From NCBI GenBank assembly GCA_963709485.1, contig CAVPWE010000001.1, positions 496,001 to 560,000 of the forward strand: a DNA stretch of 64,000 nt, written 5' to 3'. Each line of letters begins with the position of its first letter. Position 1 is the first letter of the stretch. Position numbers and translations under genes: made by a program. Shown piece after piece: positions 28,885-38,589 of this stretch. Below the pieces are notes generated by a model. It was given only the letters and a program-made list of their open reading frames with translations. It made no database searches and was not told where the DNA came from. The stretch is from JAXDBM01 sp963709485 (GTDB lineage: Bacteria; Desulfobacterota; Syntrophia; Syntrophales; Fen-1087).

Positions 28885-30594
28885 ATGGCCGTGCCGCGCA
28901 GTCGGGGATTGACCGGTTCCGGCGCCTGCCGGATCCTTGTCGGGGAAACCGTCCAGGCACTGGAAACCGGCCGCTTCCGTGCCCGTCTCTGGGAAAAGGA
29001 TCACACCCTCTGGAAGCCTTCCCCGGCGGAGATCGCCAACCGCCTGGGATGGCTCGACTGCCCGCAGGCCATGTTCCCGAACGTCGCCCGGATTCGGCAA
29101 ACGGCGAATGCGGTGCGCGGCGACGGCTGCACGCGCGCCCTTCTGCTCGGCATGGGCGGATCCAGCCTGGCGCCGGAAGTCTTCCGCAGGACTTTCGGCG
29201 TGGCCGACGGCTTCCTGGATGTGTCCGTGCTGGACAGCACCGATCCCGGCGCCGTTCTCGCCTTTGCCGGGGCGCTCGACCCGGCCCGAACGCTCTTCAT
29301 CGTCTCCACCAAATCGGGCGGGACGGTGGAAACCTTTTCCTTCATGAAATATTTCTTTCATTGGGCGGTCGAAAGGCTCGGGGAGCGGGCGGCGGGCCGT
29401 CATTTTCTCGCCATCACCGATCCGGGCAGCGCCTTGGCCGACCTTGCAGCGGCCCATCGCTTTCGGGAGGTCTTTCTGAACGATCCCGACATCGGAGGCC
29501 GCTACTCGGCCCTTTCCTGTTTCGGGCTGGTCCCGGCGGCGCTGCTGGGCGTGGACATCGGGCTGCTGCTGGACCGGTCCGCCGCCGTGGCTGCGGAAGA
29601 ACGCGCATCCGGGCGGGCGGAGGGGGACACCCCGGACGGCCTCTACGTGGGGGCGGTAATGGGGGCCCTGGCGCGGGCGGGGCGGGACAAGCTGACGCTG
29701 GTTTTCTCGCCATCCCTTGCCGGCTTCGGGGACTGGCTCGAGCAGCTCATCGCGGAAAGCACCGGCAAGGAGGGAAAGGGCATCGTCCCGGTGGTGGGAG
29801 AACCCCTGGGGGCGCCCGATGCCTATGGGGACGACCGTGTCTTTGTCCATCTTTATCTCGAGGGGGAAAGCGGGAATGAGGAACGGATAGAAAGGCTCCA
29901 ACAGGCGGGGCATCCGGTTTTAAGCATCGGCCTTCGGGACCGCTATGACCTGGGAAGGCAGATCTTTCTCTGGGAGGCGGCGACGGCCGTGGCGGGCCAC
30001 CTGCTGGAGATCAACCCCTTCGATCAGCCGGACGTGGAGGCGGCAAAGATCCTGGCGCGCGGGATCATCGCCCGGTACGGCGAACAGGGCCGCCTGCCCC
30101 CGGAGACGCCCGTAGTTTCGGCCGATGGGATCGATGTCTACGGCGACGTTCGGGCGCACAGCCCGGGCGATGCCCTGAATGCCTTCCTGCGGCATGCCGC
30201 GCCGGGGAGCTATGTCGCGCTGCAGGCTTACGTGGAACCCGGCGCCGGCACGGACGAAGCGCTCGCGAACCTGAGGACCCGCCTGCGGGATCGGCGAAAG
30301 CTGGCCACGACGGCGGGTTACGGCCCGCGCTACCTCCATTCCACCGGCCAACTCCACAAGGGCGACGGCGGCCGCGGTCTGTTCATCCAGTTTACCGCCG
30401 ACGATCGGAGGGATGCTCCCATTCCCGACGGGATGGGTCCGTCCGGCTCGTCCATCTCTTTCGGCATACTCAAGTCCGCCCAGGCGATGGGAGACGGGCA
30501 GGCGCTCATCCGCGCCGGCCGTCCGGTCCTCCGCTTTCACCTCGGCGGGGATGTCGTCGGCGCCCTGAAGGTTCTGACGGATGCGATTTCATGA
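28885..30594 (+). CDS. pgi: Glucose-6-phosphate isomerase
   Basis: A 569-residue aldose-ketose isomerase interconverting glucose-6-P and fructose-6-P. SIS-fold motifs are GMGGSSLAPEV, STKSGGTVETFSFMKYF, SALSCFGLVPAAL, the catalytic region around EKGKGIVPVVGEP-like sequence, INPFDQPDVEAAK and GPRYLHSTGQLHKGD. This is the long type often fused to or paired with transaldolase; no transaldolase domain is attached. I chose ATG 28885 because GGAGG lies 8 bases before it; the GTG at 28879 is too close. The stop overlaps the next start as ATGA. Confidence 0.92.
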   Translation: MAVPRSRGLTGSGACRILVGETVQALETGRFRARLWEKDHTLWKPSPAEIANRLGWLDCPQAMFPNVARIRQTANAVRGDGCTRALLLGMGGSSLAPEVFRRTFGVADGFLDVSVLDSTDPGAVLAFAGALDPARTLFIVSTKSGGTVETFSFMKYFFHWAVERLGERAAGRHFLAITDPGSALADLAAAHRFREVFLNDPDIGGRYSALSCFGLVPAALLGVDIGLLLDRSAAVAAEERASGRAEGDTPDGLYVGAVMGALARAGRDKLTLVFSPSLAGFGDWLEQLIAESTGKEGKGIVPVVGEPLGAPDAYGDDRVFVHLYLEGESGNEERIERLQQAGHPVLSIGLRDRYDLGRQIFLWEAATAVAGHLLEINPFDQPDVEAAKILARGIIARYGEQGRLPPETPVVSADGIDVYGDVRAHSPGDALNAFLRHAAPGSYVALQAYVEPGAGTDEALANLRTRLRDRRKLATTAGYGPRYLHSTGQLHKGDGGRGLFIQFTADDRRDAPIPDGMGPSGSSISFGILKSAQAMGDGQALIRAGRPVLRFHLGGDVVGALKVLTDAIS

Positions 30595-32699
30595 AGCCTG
30601 CCGCCCGGTCAAACCGCCTGATCAATGAGAAGAGCCCCTATCTGCTCCAGCATGCCGGAAACCCGGTGGACTGGCATCCCTGGGGCGAGGAGGCCTTCGC
30701 GCGGGCGCGCCGCGAAGACAAGCCCGTTTTCCTGTCCGTGGGCTACTCGACCTGCCACTGGTGCCATGTCATGGCCCATGAATCCTTCGAAGATCCTGAG
30801 GTCGCCCGGCTCCTGAACGATGCCTTCGTCTGCGTCAAGGTGGACCGGGAGGAACGGCCCGACATCGACAAGGTCTACATGACCGTCTGCCAGCTCCTGA
30901 CGGGGAGCGGCGGCTGGCCGCTGACCATCGTCATGACGCCCGACAAAAACCCCTTTTTCGCGGCAACCTACATCCCCCGGCAAAACCGCTTCGGGCGGGT
31001 CGGCATGCTGGAGCTGATCCCTCAGATTCAGCAGGTCTGGAAGACGCGCCGGGAAGACGTCCTGTCCTCGACCCGGCAGATCCTTGCCGCCGTGCAGAAA
31101 ACAGCACGCGATGCCGGGCCGGAAGATCTTTCGAAGAGCCTTTCCGCGGAAGCCTTTGATGAGCTGCGCGCGTCCTTCGATGAAGCCCGTGGCGGCTTCG
31201 GCCCGGCCCCCAGGTTTCCCATTCCCCACCACCTGTATTTCCTGCTTCGATACTGGAAGCGGCACGGCAGCGCGGAGGCGCTGCGGATGGCCGAGAAAAC
31301 GCTTCAGGCCATGCGGGCGGGAGGCCTCTACGATCATCTGGGATTCGGTTTCCACCGCTACAGCACCGATGCCTCCTGGCTGGTGCCCCATTTCGAGAAG
31401 ATGCTCTACGACCAGGCGCTCCTGGCCATCGCCTATACCGAGGCTTTTCAGGCCAGGGGAAACGATTTTTACGGCAAGACGGCGCGCGAGATCCTGGCCT
31501 ATGTGGCGAGGGAGCTGACGGCGCCGGAAGGGGGCTTCCATTCCGCCGAGGATGCAGACAGCGAAGGCGAGGAGGGCCGGTTTTACCTCTGGACGGAAGA
31601 GGAGATCCGGCGCGTTTTGTCACCGGAGGAGGCCGACGCCGCGATCCGTTTTTTCAATGTCCGCAAGGAAGGCAATTTCACCGAGGAGGCGGCGGGGAGA
31701 AAGAACGGGAAGAACATCCTGCACGCGAAACGGACCGCGGAAGAGATGGCCGCGGAGGCGGGACGGTCCGCGCGCGAATTCGATGGAATACTGGAGCGTG
31801 CGAGACGGAAACTGCTCGAGGAGCGGGGAAAGCGGGTGCGGCCGCACCGGGACGACAAGATCCTGACGGACTGGAACGGCCTCATGATTGCGGCCTTCGC
31901 CAGGGCCGCCGCGGTTTTCGATGACGCCGCTTATCTCGATGCGGCCGATCGCGCCGCCGTTTTCATCCTCCGCGAAATGGGCGCACGGGACGGCACGCTC
32001 CTGCACCGCTACCGGGACGGTGAGGCGGCCATTCGGGCGAACCTGGACGATTATGCCTTTCTGATCTGGGGCCTGATCGATCTGTATGAGGCAGGCTTTG
32101 CATGGCCGCATCTGCAGGCGGCCGTCCGGCTCCAGGAGGAGCAGGACCGGCGATTCTGGGATGGGACGGGCGGCGGTTATTTTTTCACCCCCGACGACGG
32201 GGAAGCCCTGCTTCTTCGCCAGAAAGACACCCATGACGGGGCGATACCCTCCGGCAATGCCGTGTCCCTTCTGAACCTGATCCGTCTGGCGCGGATGACG
32301 GGCCGCCCCGGCCTGGAGGAACGGGCCGCCCGGCTGGCGCGGGCCTTTGCGTCGCAGCTCCGCCGTTCTCCTTCGGGGCACAGCCACTTCATGGTCGGGC
32401 TGGATTTTCTGACGGGCCCCGCTGCCGAAATCGTCATCGCCGGCGACCTGAAAAAGAAGGATGCGCAGGCTATGGTTCGGTTGCTGCGGGGGGCTTTTCA
32501 CCCCAACAAGGTCGTGATTTTCCGCCATGACGGTGAAACGGCTTCGGGCGTTTCCGGTCTGTTCGGATTTGCGGACGGGATGAAGGCCATCGACGGCCGC
32601 GCGACAGCCTATGTCTGCGTCAATCATGCCTGCCGGCGCCCGACCCATGACATCGATGAAATGCTCCGTCTGCTGGATCCCCATAGTGTCGGTTCCTGA
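30591..32699 (+). CDS. Thioredoxin-domain protein (YyaL/DUF255 family)
   Basis: A 702-residue protein. The N-terminal thioredoxin-like domain has SPYLLQHAGNPVDW and CHWCHVMAHESF, then VDREERPDID and LTGSGGWPLT. This is followed by a six-hairpin (alpha/alpha)6-barrel resembling N-acylglucosamine epimerases (HFEKMLYDQALL, DWNGLMIAAFARA, NAVSLLNLIRLAR). Cysteine spacing is CxxC. The family is widespread, but its biochemical role is unsettled. Translationally coupled to pgi. Confidence 0.9.
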   Translation: MKPAARSNRLINEKSPYLLQHAGNPVDWHPWGEEAFARARREDKPVFLSVGYSTCHWCHVMAHESFEDPEVARLLNDAFVCVKVDREERPDIDKVYMTVCQLLTGSGGWPLTIVMTPDKNPFFAATYIPRQNRFGRVGMLELIPQIQQVWKTRREDVLSSTRQILAAVQKTARDAGPEDLSKSLSAEAFDELRASFDEARGGFGPAPRFPIPHHLYFLLRYWKRHGSAEALRMAEKTLQAMRAGGLYDHLGFGFHRYSTDASWLVPHFEKMLYDQALLAIAYTEAFQARGNDFYGKTAREILAYVARELTAPEGGFHSAEDADSEGEEGRFYLWTEEEIRRVLSPEEADAAIRFFNVRKEGNFTEEAAGRKNGKNILHAKRTAEEMAAEAGRSAREFDGILERARRKLLEERGKRVRPHRDDKILTDWNGLMIAAFARAAAVFDDAAYLDAADRAAVFILREMGARDGTLLHRYRDGEAAIRANLDDYAFLIWGLIDLYEAGFAWPHLQAAVRLQEEQDRRFWDGTGGGYFFTPDDGEALLLRQKDTHDGAIPSGNAVSLLNLIRLARMTGRPGLEERAARLARAFASQLRRSPSGHSHFMVGLDFLTGPAAEIVIAGDLKKKDAQAMVRLLRGAFHPNKVVIFRHDGETASGVSGLFGFADGMKAIDGRATAYVCVNHACRRPTHDIDEMLRLLDPHSVGS

Positions 32700-32752
32700 C
32701 AGACGAAGCAGGATGCCGTCCCGCCTGCCGGCGGAGGCGGACGGGCGGTTGC

Positions 32753-32776
32753 GCCGCACAAGCGGCGGTTTTTTTC
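32753..32776 (+). terminator. Terminator after the YyaL-type gene
   Basis: GCCGC-ACAA-GCGGC hairpin followed by GGTTTTTTTC, 54 bases after the stop and 24 before the next start. Confidence 0.75.
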
Positions 32777-32799
32777 AACGGTAAATTCGAGGGCAGGTC

Positions 32800-34374
32800 A
32801 TGAAAGTCAGTACTGTGGAAGAAATGCGGGCGATGGACCGCCATGCCATCGAGAAGCTGGGGATCGCCGAGGAGATCCTGATGGAGAATGCCGGTCAGGC
32901 GGCGGCGTCCGTCCTGGCGCGGGAGATCGGCATCCGCGAGCGGAGATTCATGATTTTCTGCGGCGTCGGCAACAACGGCGGCGACGGCTTCGTGGTGGCC
33001 AGGAAGATTCATGCGGATGGCGGCCATGCCCGGGTGTTCATCCTGGGCAGTCCCGGAAAATTCAGGGGCGCCGCGGCGGCGAACCTGAAGATCCTGCAGC
33101 GGCTGCCCGTCGAGATTCATGCCCTCGAATCCGCCAGGAAGATCAGAACGGATCTGCTGCACAGCCACGGCATCGTGGATGCGATTTTCGGAACCGGCCT
33201 GGACCGGGAGGTGGGCGGCCTGCACCGGGAGATCATCGAGAGAATCAACGGGAGCGGCAGGAAAGTGCTCAGCCTGGACATCCCCTCCGGGGTGAACGGG
33301 GATACGGGAGCGGTCATGGGGTGCGCCGTCAAGGCGGACTGGACGGTGGCCTTCGGCCTGCCCAAGGCGGGCAACCTGCTCTATCCGGGATATGGGCGCT
33401 GCGGCCGGCTTTTTGTGTGCCACATCTCTTTCCCGCCTTCCCTCCACGACCGTGACGACCTGCGAATCCGGATCAGCCATCCCGCACCCCTGCCTGCGAG
33501 AGACCCGGGCGGCCACAAAGGGACGATGGGGCAAGCGCTCTTCGTCGCCGGGGCGGCCGGCTATTTCGGCGCGCCCTGCTTTTCCGCCCTGTCCTTTCTG
33601 AAGGCAGGCGGAGGATATGCGCGGCTGGCCGCGCCACGCTCCATGGTGCCCTTCCTCGCGCAGGGCGGAAGCGAGATCGTCTTCGTCCCCCAGCAGGAAA
33701 CGGCGTCCGGGAGCATTGCCCTGAGCAATAAAGCAAGCCTGCTCGAGCTGGCGGAAAAGATGGACATGGTGGTGATCGGTCCCGGCCTGTCCCTGGACGC
33801 CGAGACGCGGCAACTGGTCTGCGAGCTGGCAAAGGCGGTTAAGAGGCCCGTGCTGATCGACGGAGACGGCATCACGGCCGTGGCCGGCGAACCGGAAATC
33901 ATCCGCAAGCGGAAAGCGCCGACGATCCTGACGCCCCATGCGGGCGAGATGTCCCGAATTGCGGGGCAGCCGGTCGCGGCGGTCAACCGGAACAGAATCC
34001 CGATCCTCCAGGCTGTGGCCGGGGACCTGGGGGCGATCGTCGTCCTGAAAGGGGCCCACTCCCTGGTCGGCCTTCCCGACGGCAAGGTCTTCATCAATTT
34101 GAGCGGCAATTCCGGAATGGCGACGGCCGGATCGGGCGATGTGCTCACCGGAGCCATCGCGGCCATGTCCGGCCTCGGCCTTCCTCCGGATGAGGCCGTG
34201 CGGAAGGGCGTCTTCCTTCACGGGTTCGCCGGCGACCTGGCGGCGGCGGAAAAGGGAGAGGACGGGATCACCGCCCGGGATGTTCTCGACTTCCTCCCCC
34301 GGGCCGTCAAGCTGGACCGTGAAGGCCCTCCGGAACCCTTTCGCAGCCGCTATGCCGGCCCTGCGATCCTGTAA
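32800..34374 (+). CDS. nnr: Bifunctional NAD(P)H-hydrate repair enzyme
   Basis: A 524-residue fusion repairing damaged nicotinamide cofactors. The N-terminal YjeF epimerase domain (about 1-215) has STVEEMRAMDRHAIEKLGI, GVGNNGGDGFVVAR, AIFGTGLDREV and DIPSGVNGDTG. The C-terminal ADP-dependent dehydratase domain has HKGTMGQALFVAGAAGYFGA, KAGGGYARLA, VIGPGL, LTPHAGEM and the nucleotide motif NSGMATAGSGDVLTG. Length and domain order match E. coli Nnr (YjeF). Starts with its own weak GAGGGCAGGTC site after a terminator. Confidence 0.95.
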   Translation: MKVSTVEEMRAMDRHAIEKLGIAEEILMENAGQAAASVLAREIGIRERRFMIFCGVGNNGGDGFVVARKIHADGGHARVFILGSPGKFRGAAAANLKILQRLPVEIHALESARKIRTDLLHSHGIVDAIFGTGLDREVGGLHREIIERINGSGRKVLSLDIPSGVNGDTGAVMGCAVKADWTVAFGLPKAGNLLYPGYGRCGRLFVCHISFPPSLHDRDDLRIRISHPAPLPARDPGGHKGTMGQALFVAGAAGYFGAPCFSALSFLKAGGGYARLAAPRSMVPFLAQGGSEIVFVPQQETASGSIALSNKASLLELAEKMDMVVIGPGLSLDAETRQLVCELAKAVKRPVLIDGDGITAVAGEPEIIRKRKAPTILTPHAGEMSRIAGQPVAAVNRNRIPILQAVAGDLGAIVVLKGAHSLVGLPDGKVFINLSGNSGMATAGSGDVLTGAIAAMSGLGLPPDEAVRKGVFLHGFAGDLAAAEKGEDGITARDVLDFLPRAVKLDREGPPEPFRSRYAGPAIL

Positions 34375-34413
34375 CGGCGGCGGCTGCACGGAAATCGGCA
34401 GGACTCGTTCATC

Positions 34414-35721
34414 TCATAAAAAATAATAGTAAAAGGACGACAGCAGCACGGACACCAGCAGCATGACGACGGCCGGCCCGATGATGTAGGGATAGGCGCG
34501 GAAGATCGATGTCCGGAAGTACTCGGCCGTCACCACGAAGCAGGCGTGCATGGGCGACAGCATCATGCCCATGTAGCCGAAGGTGTAGGCGAATGCCGTC
34601 GTTGCCGCCGCCACGGGCAATGCCGGTTGCGGGCCGACCAGGGCGAAGACGATCGGGAAGCTCGCGCCGACGAAACCGAACGCCACGCCCGTCACCATGC
34701 CCGAAATGAAGGGGATCAGCATGATGACGGTGATCAGCGGAATGCCGGTGCGGACAAACTCGTCGCGCATGCCCGTGATCAGCGTCGATCCCGCGGCATT
34801 CACGGGGCACAGGAGGGCCCCCGAGAAGGCCTGGATGCCGATCACGAGGATGATCATCAGCCAGGTGTCCTTCCGCTTCAGCATGCGCAGGGAGGGATTC
34901 AGCGCCGGGAGGTGGCCGCTGAAGACCGCAGCGATCCCGGCCGCCAGCCCGACCACCATGGCGATCAGATTGGCCAGCGCGCCGCCGATGCCGGCCAGGG
35001 GAAGCAGCGCCGATCCCATGATCGAGATCAGGACCAGCAGTGCAATGGGACCGAGTGCGGCCAGAATCCCGGCGGTGTTGAAGCTGCCGTTTTCCCCGCC
35101 TTCATCGCCGGTCTTCTTTACCGCCCGTAGGATGAAAAGGTAACCGCCCGCCACGGCCGCCAGGGTGAACGGGACCTGGATCAGGAAGTACGTCACCGCC
35201 GGCAGCCCGGAGTACTGCATGGCCAGGATCACGCCCGGATAGAGCGGCCACCAGTACTCCCAGATGTGGCGGAACCAGTAGTTGATCGCGACTTTCAGCT
35301 TCGGCTCGATTTCCCTGGCATGGTCCACGGCGTCCACGAAGGGGGCGGAGAAAAGCGCACCCGCCGGCATGGGGAGCAGCCCCACCAGGGCGGGCAGGCC
35401 GCCCAGGATGATATGCCTGCTTCTGAGCCACCCCTTCAGCGCGACGATCGTTCGATCCATCCGTCCGGTTTTGTTCAGGGCGTCGCTGAAAAACAGGAGC
35501 ATGAGAATGATGACGGGAAGAAGATAGTTCTGGGGCAGGGTAAAATTACGAATCTGGAAGTTCAACCCCTGCCGCCCCGCCCCCGTCCACAGGGTCAGCA
35601 GCGCTGAAAAAACGAGAATCGCCACTCCCAGCGGTGTCTTCAGCCGGTAGAGGAGGAGAATGCCCGCAAAGCAGCTTCCCACCTTGACGTAGGCGGGAAG
35701 GTTCAGCAGCCATTCCATCAC
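34414..35721 (-). CDS. DUF401 family integral membrane protein
   Basis: A 435-residue protein with about ten to twelve hydrophobic spans, including paired Gly/Ala-rich helices and motifs LLPMPAGALFSAPF, WEYWWPLYPG, GSALLPLAGIGGA and GVAFGFVGASFPIVFAL. DUF401 proteins resemble ion and organic-acid transporters (IT superfamily), but no substrate is established. The start at 35721 overlaps the polyprenyl synthetase stop as ATGA, so it is the last gene of the reverse operon. It ends 40 bases from the convergent nnr gene, without a visible terminator. Confidence 0.85.
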   Translation of the reverse strand: MMEWLLNLPAYVKVGSCFAGILLLYRLKTPLGVAILVFSALLTLWTGAGRQGLNFQIRNFTLPQNYLLPVIILMLLFFSDALNKTGRMDRTIVALKGWLRSRHIILGGLPALVGLLPMPAGALFSAPFVDAVDHAREIEPKLKVAINYWFRHIWEYWWPLYPGVILAMQYSGLPAVTYFLIQVPFTLAAVAGGYLFILRAVKKTGDEGGENGSFNTAGILAALGPIALLVLISIMGSALLPLAGIGGALANLIAMVVGLAAGIAAVFSGHLPALNPSLRMLKRKDTWLMIILVIGIQAFSGALLCPVNAAGSTLITGMRDEFVRTGIPLITVIMLIPFISGMVTGVAFGFVGASFPIVFALVGPQPALPVAAATTAFAYTFGYMGMMLSPMHACFVVTAEYFRTSIFRAYPYIIGPAVVMLLVSVLLSSFYYYFL

Positions 35722-36692
35722 AGGCGTCTTTGGAGGACGAAGTCCGCAACCGTGTGCAGCGCCTCCCTGGCCTCGGAATTGTCGAATGCGCCGAGCAGCG
35801 CCTTGCCTTCATCGATGCAGGCGGCCGCCTTGGCGAGCGCCTCGTCGATCCCGCCGTAGCGGTTGATGAGGGCCACGATGTCCCGGACCGCGTTTCCGTC
35901 CGACTCCCGGCTTTCAATGATTTTCCGGATGCTCTCCTTTTCCTCCGGCGTGCACTTCTTCAGGGCGTAGATCAGGGGCAGCGTCATTTTGCCCTCTTCC
36001 AGGTCCTTGCCGATGGCCTTGCCGAATTCCTCCGCCCGGGCGGTGTAATCCAGCGTGTCGTCGGTGATCTGAAAGGCCGAGCCGAGCCGCAGTCCGAACT
36101 TTGCCAGTGCGTAGATCTTCTTGACCGGGGCCTTTCCCAGGATGGCCCCGGAGGCGCAGGCCGCCGACATGAGAATGGATGTCTTCTTTTCGATGATGGT
36201 CAGGTATTCCGCTTCGGTGATGTTCATGTCCCCGCATTTGACCAGTTGAAAGACCTCGCCTTCGGACATGATGTTGGTGGTGCCGGACATGAGCTTGATG
36301 ATGTCGAGGTTGTCCCCCTCGGACATGAGCTTGAAGGATTTGGAGTAAAGGAAGTCGCCCACCAGCACGCTCGCCGCGTTTCCCCAGACGTTGTTCGCCG
36401 AGATCTTCCCCCGCCGGGTTTCGGCCTGGTCGATCACGTCGTCGTGCAGGAGGGTCGCCGTGTGGATGAACTCGATGACGGCCGACAGGGTGTAGCACCT
36501 CTCCCCCCGGTATCCGCACAGCTCGGAGCAGATCAGGAGCAGCAGCGGCCGGAACCGCTTCCCGCCCCCGCCGATAAGATGCCGGCCGATCTCCGGAATA
36601 AGGTCGATCTCGGAGCGGAGATGAAGATCCATCTGCGCTTCCACGTGCTTGAGATCTTCGGCATAGCGCTGAAACACGTCCTGCATCTGCAT
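35718..36692 (-). CDS. ispB: Polyprenyl diphosphate synthase
   Basis: A 324-residue all-helical trans-isoprenyl transferase that builds long polyprenyl chains for quinones or lipid carriers. The first Asp-rich motif is in LLHDDVIDQAETRRG, the second is DDTLDY, and GGGKRFRPLLLL precedes the first. Length and motifs match octaprenyl-type enzymes (IspB/HepT-like); chain length cannot be read with confidence. The start ATG 36692 follows AAAGGTG at a somewhat long spacing. In the reverse operon between two transporter-type genes. Confidence 0.92.
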   Translation of the reverse strand: MQMQDVFQRYAEDLKHVEAQMDLHLRSEIDLIPEIGRHLIGGGGKRFRPLLLLICSELCGYRGERCYTLSAVIEFIHTATLLHDDVIDQAETRRGKISANNVWGNAASVLVGDFLYSKSFKLMSEGDNLDIIKLMSGTTNIMSEGEVFQLVKCGDMNITEAEYLTIIEKKTSILMSAACASGAILGKAPVKKIYALAKFGLRLGSAFQITDDTLDYTARAEEFGKAIGKDLEEGKMTLPLIYALKKCTPEEKESIRKIIESRESDGNAVRDIVALINRYGGIDEALAKAAACIDEGKALLGAFDNSEAREALHTVADFVLQRRL

Positions 36693-36768
36693 GAGAAATA
36701 CACCTTTGCTCTAATGGCGGCGAATATAATGGATCGGTCCGGGATTGTCAAACAATATGCCGCGCCGC

Positions 36769-37599
36769 TCACCGAAGACGCGGGTCGAGGGAGTCGCGGA
36801 TGCCCTCGCCGAGGAGGTTGTAGCCGAGGACGGTGATCAGAATCGCCAGGCCGGGATAGAGGGAGAGCCACCAGGCGATGTCGATGTTGTCCTTGCCCGC
36901 CGTCAGGATGTTTCCCCAGCTCGGCGTCGGCGGCTGGACGCCGATTCCGAGAAAGCTCAGCGCGGACTCGGTCAGGATCGCCCCGGCAATGCCCAGCGTC
37001 GTGGCCACCAGGACGGAGGCCATGGCATTGGGCAGGATGTGGACGAAGATGATCCGCAGGTCGCCGGCGCCGATGACGCGGGCCGCCGCGACGAAGTCCC
37101 TTTCCTTCAGGGAGATGAAGTCGGCGCGGACCAGGCGCGTGATGCCCATCCAGCCCGTCAGGCCGATGACGATCATGATGTTCCAGATGGACGGTTCGAG
37201 AATGGCGATGACGGCCAGGATGAGAAAAAAGGTGGGGAAGCAGAGCATGATATCCACGAACCGCATGATGACGGCGTCGACCCAGCGGCCGTAGTATCCG
37301 GAAAGGGCCCCCAGAATCGTGCCGATCAGCATGGCGATCCCCGTGGCCACAAATCCCACCTTCAGCGAGATTCTGGCCCCCCAGATCATCCGCGAGAGGA
37401 CGTCCCGGCCCAACTGGTCCGTCCCGAATAGGTGGGCGGCGGAGGGCGGCGCCAGCACCTGCTTCAGATCGATGGCGCTCGGGTCGTAGGGGGCGATCCA
37501 AGGCGCCAGCAGGGAAACGGCGAACAGCGTCAGGACGACGATGCTGCCGGCCACGGCGATTTTGTTTTTCAGGAATCTTTCCCGGAAGTCCGCCAGCAT
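36769..37599 (-). CDS. ABC transporter permease (DppC/OppC family)
   Basis: A 276-residue inner-membrane permease with five or six spans. The N-terminal segment is FLKNKIAVAGSIVVLTLF. The DppC signature FGTDQLGRDVLSRMIWGARISLKVG is present, as is the EAA loop (VRADFISLKERDFVAAARVIGAGDLRIIFVHILPN; cytoplasmic coupling helix). The start is two bases from the end of the dppB-like gene. No ATPase or solute-binding protein gene lies in this operon. Confidence 0.9.
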   Translation of the reverse strand: MLADFRERFLKNKIAVAGSIVVLTLFAVSLLAPWIAPYDPSAIDLKQVLAPPSAAHLFGTDQLGRDVLSRMIWGARISLKVGFVATGIAMLIGTILGALSGYYGRWVDAVIMRFVDIMLCFPTFFLILAVIAILEPSIWNIMIVIGLTGWMGITRLVRADFISLKERDFVAAARVIGAGDLRIIFVHILPNAMASVLVATTLGIAGAILTESALSFLGIGVQPPTPSWGNILTAGKDNIDIAWWLSLYPGLAILITVLGYNLLGEGIRDSLDPRLR

Positions 37600-37601
37600 G
37601 T

Positions 37602-38576
37602 CTACGATACCCGGATTCTCGGATCGGCGACGGCGTAGGACACGTCGGCGATCAGGTTCCCCAGCAGGGTCAGCAACGCGCCGATGAAGAGGATGCCCAT
37701 CACGACGGGATAGTCCCGGGCCATGACGGACATGTAGAAAAGCTGGCCCATGCCCGGGATCGCGAAGATGGTTTCAAAGATCACGCTCCCCCCGATGAGC
37801 CCGGGGATGGAAAGGCCCAGGATGGTGATGACGGGCAGCAGGGCGTTTCTCAGGGCGTGCTTGTAGATGACCGTCCGTTCGCTCAGGCCCTTGGCCCGGG
37901 CCGTCATGATGTAATCCTGGCGGATGACCTCCAGCATGTTGGACCGCATGTAGCGGGAGAGCCCGGCCAGCCCGCCGAAAGCCGACAGGAGGACCGGCAG
38001 GATCAGGTGCTTGAGGAAGTCCCAGAAGGCCTCGCCCGGCGGGAGGTACTCGTAATTCAGGGAGCGGATGCCCGAGATGGGCAGCCAGTTCAGGTTGACG
38101 CCGAAGAAGATCATGAGCAGCAGGGCCAGCCAGAACGTGGGGACGGCAAAGCCCACGAAGACGAAGACGCCGGTCGCCTTGTCGAAGAGCGAGTCCTGGT
38201 GGACCGCGGAGAGGACGCCGATGGGGATGGCGATGGCCAGGATCAGGAGCATGGACAGGACATTGAGGAGGATGGTGATGGGGAGCCGCTCCAGGATCTT
38301 GTCCGCCACCGGACGGTGGTCCTGGGAAAAGGATTTGCCCAGATCCAGAACGGCCAGTTTGCTGACCCAGGACCAGTATTGCTCATGGAGGGGCTTGTCC
38401 AGCTCGTAGAGGGCGCGCAGGCGCTCCTTCGCCTCCGCGGATGCCCGCGGATTCATCTGGGTCTGCAGGTCTGTCGGCGATCCGGGTGCCAGGTGCATGA
38501 CGGCAAAGCAGATGACGGTGATCCCGATCAGAAGCGGAACCATGAAGAGGAGTCTTTTGAGGATGTACTGCAGCAT
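37602..38576 (-). CDS. ABC transporter permease (DppB/OppB family)
   Basis: A 324-residue permease with six spans. It has the N-terminal LKRLLFMVPLLIGITVICF, the first periplasmic loop (LAPGSPTDLQ), and the EAA loop with LEVIRQDYIMTARAKGLSERTVIYKHALRNALLP, then GGSVIFETIFAIPGMGQL. It pairs with the DppC-type gene to form the membrane channel of a peptide, nickel or oligosaccharide importer. Thirteen bases separate it from the TIM-barrel gene upstream. Confidence 0.9.
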   Translation of the reverse strand: MLQYILKRLLFMVPLLIGITVICFAVMHLAPGSPTDLQTQMNPRASAEAKERLRALYELDKPLHEQYWSWVSKLAVLDLGKSFSQDHRPVADKILERLPITILLNVLSMLLILAIAIPIGVLSAVHQDSLFDKATGVFVFVGFAVPTFWLALLLMIFFGVNLNWLPISGIRSLNYEYLPPGEAFWDFLKHLILPVLLSAFGGLAGLSRYMRSNMLEVIRQDYIMTARAKGLSERTVIYKHALRNALLPVITILGLSIPGLIGGSVIFETIFAIPGMGQLFYMSVMARDYPVVMGILFIGALLTLLGNLIADVSYAVADPRIRVS

Positions 38577-38589
38577 GTCCCCGCCTGCC

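Noticed and set aside
26749..29913. A 1,054-codon open frame on the minus strand
   Set aside because: It is antisense to transketolase and glucose-6-phosphate isomerase, both with clear motifs, and reads as compositionally biased sequence without domains.
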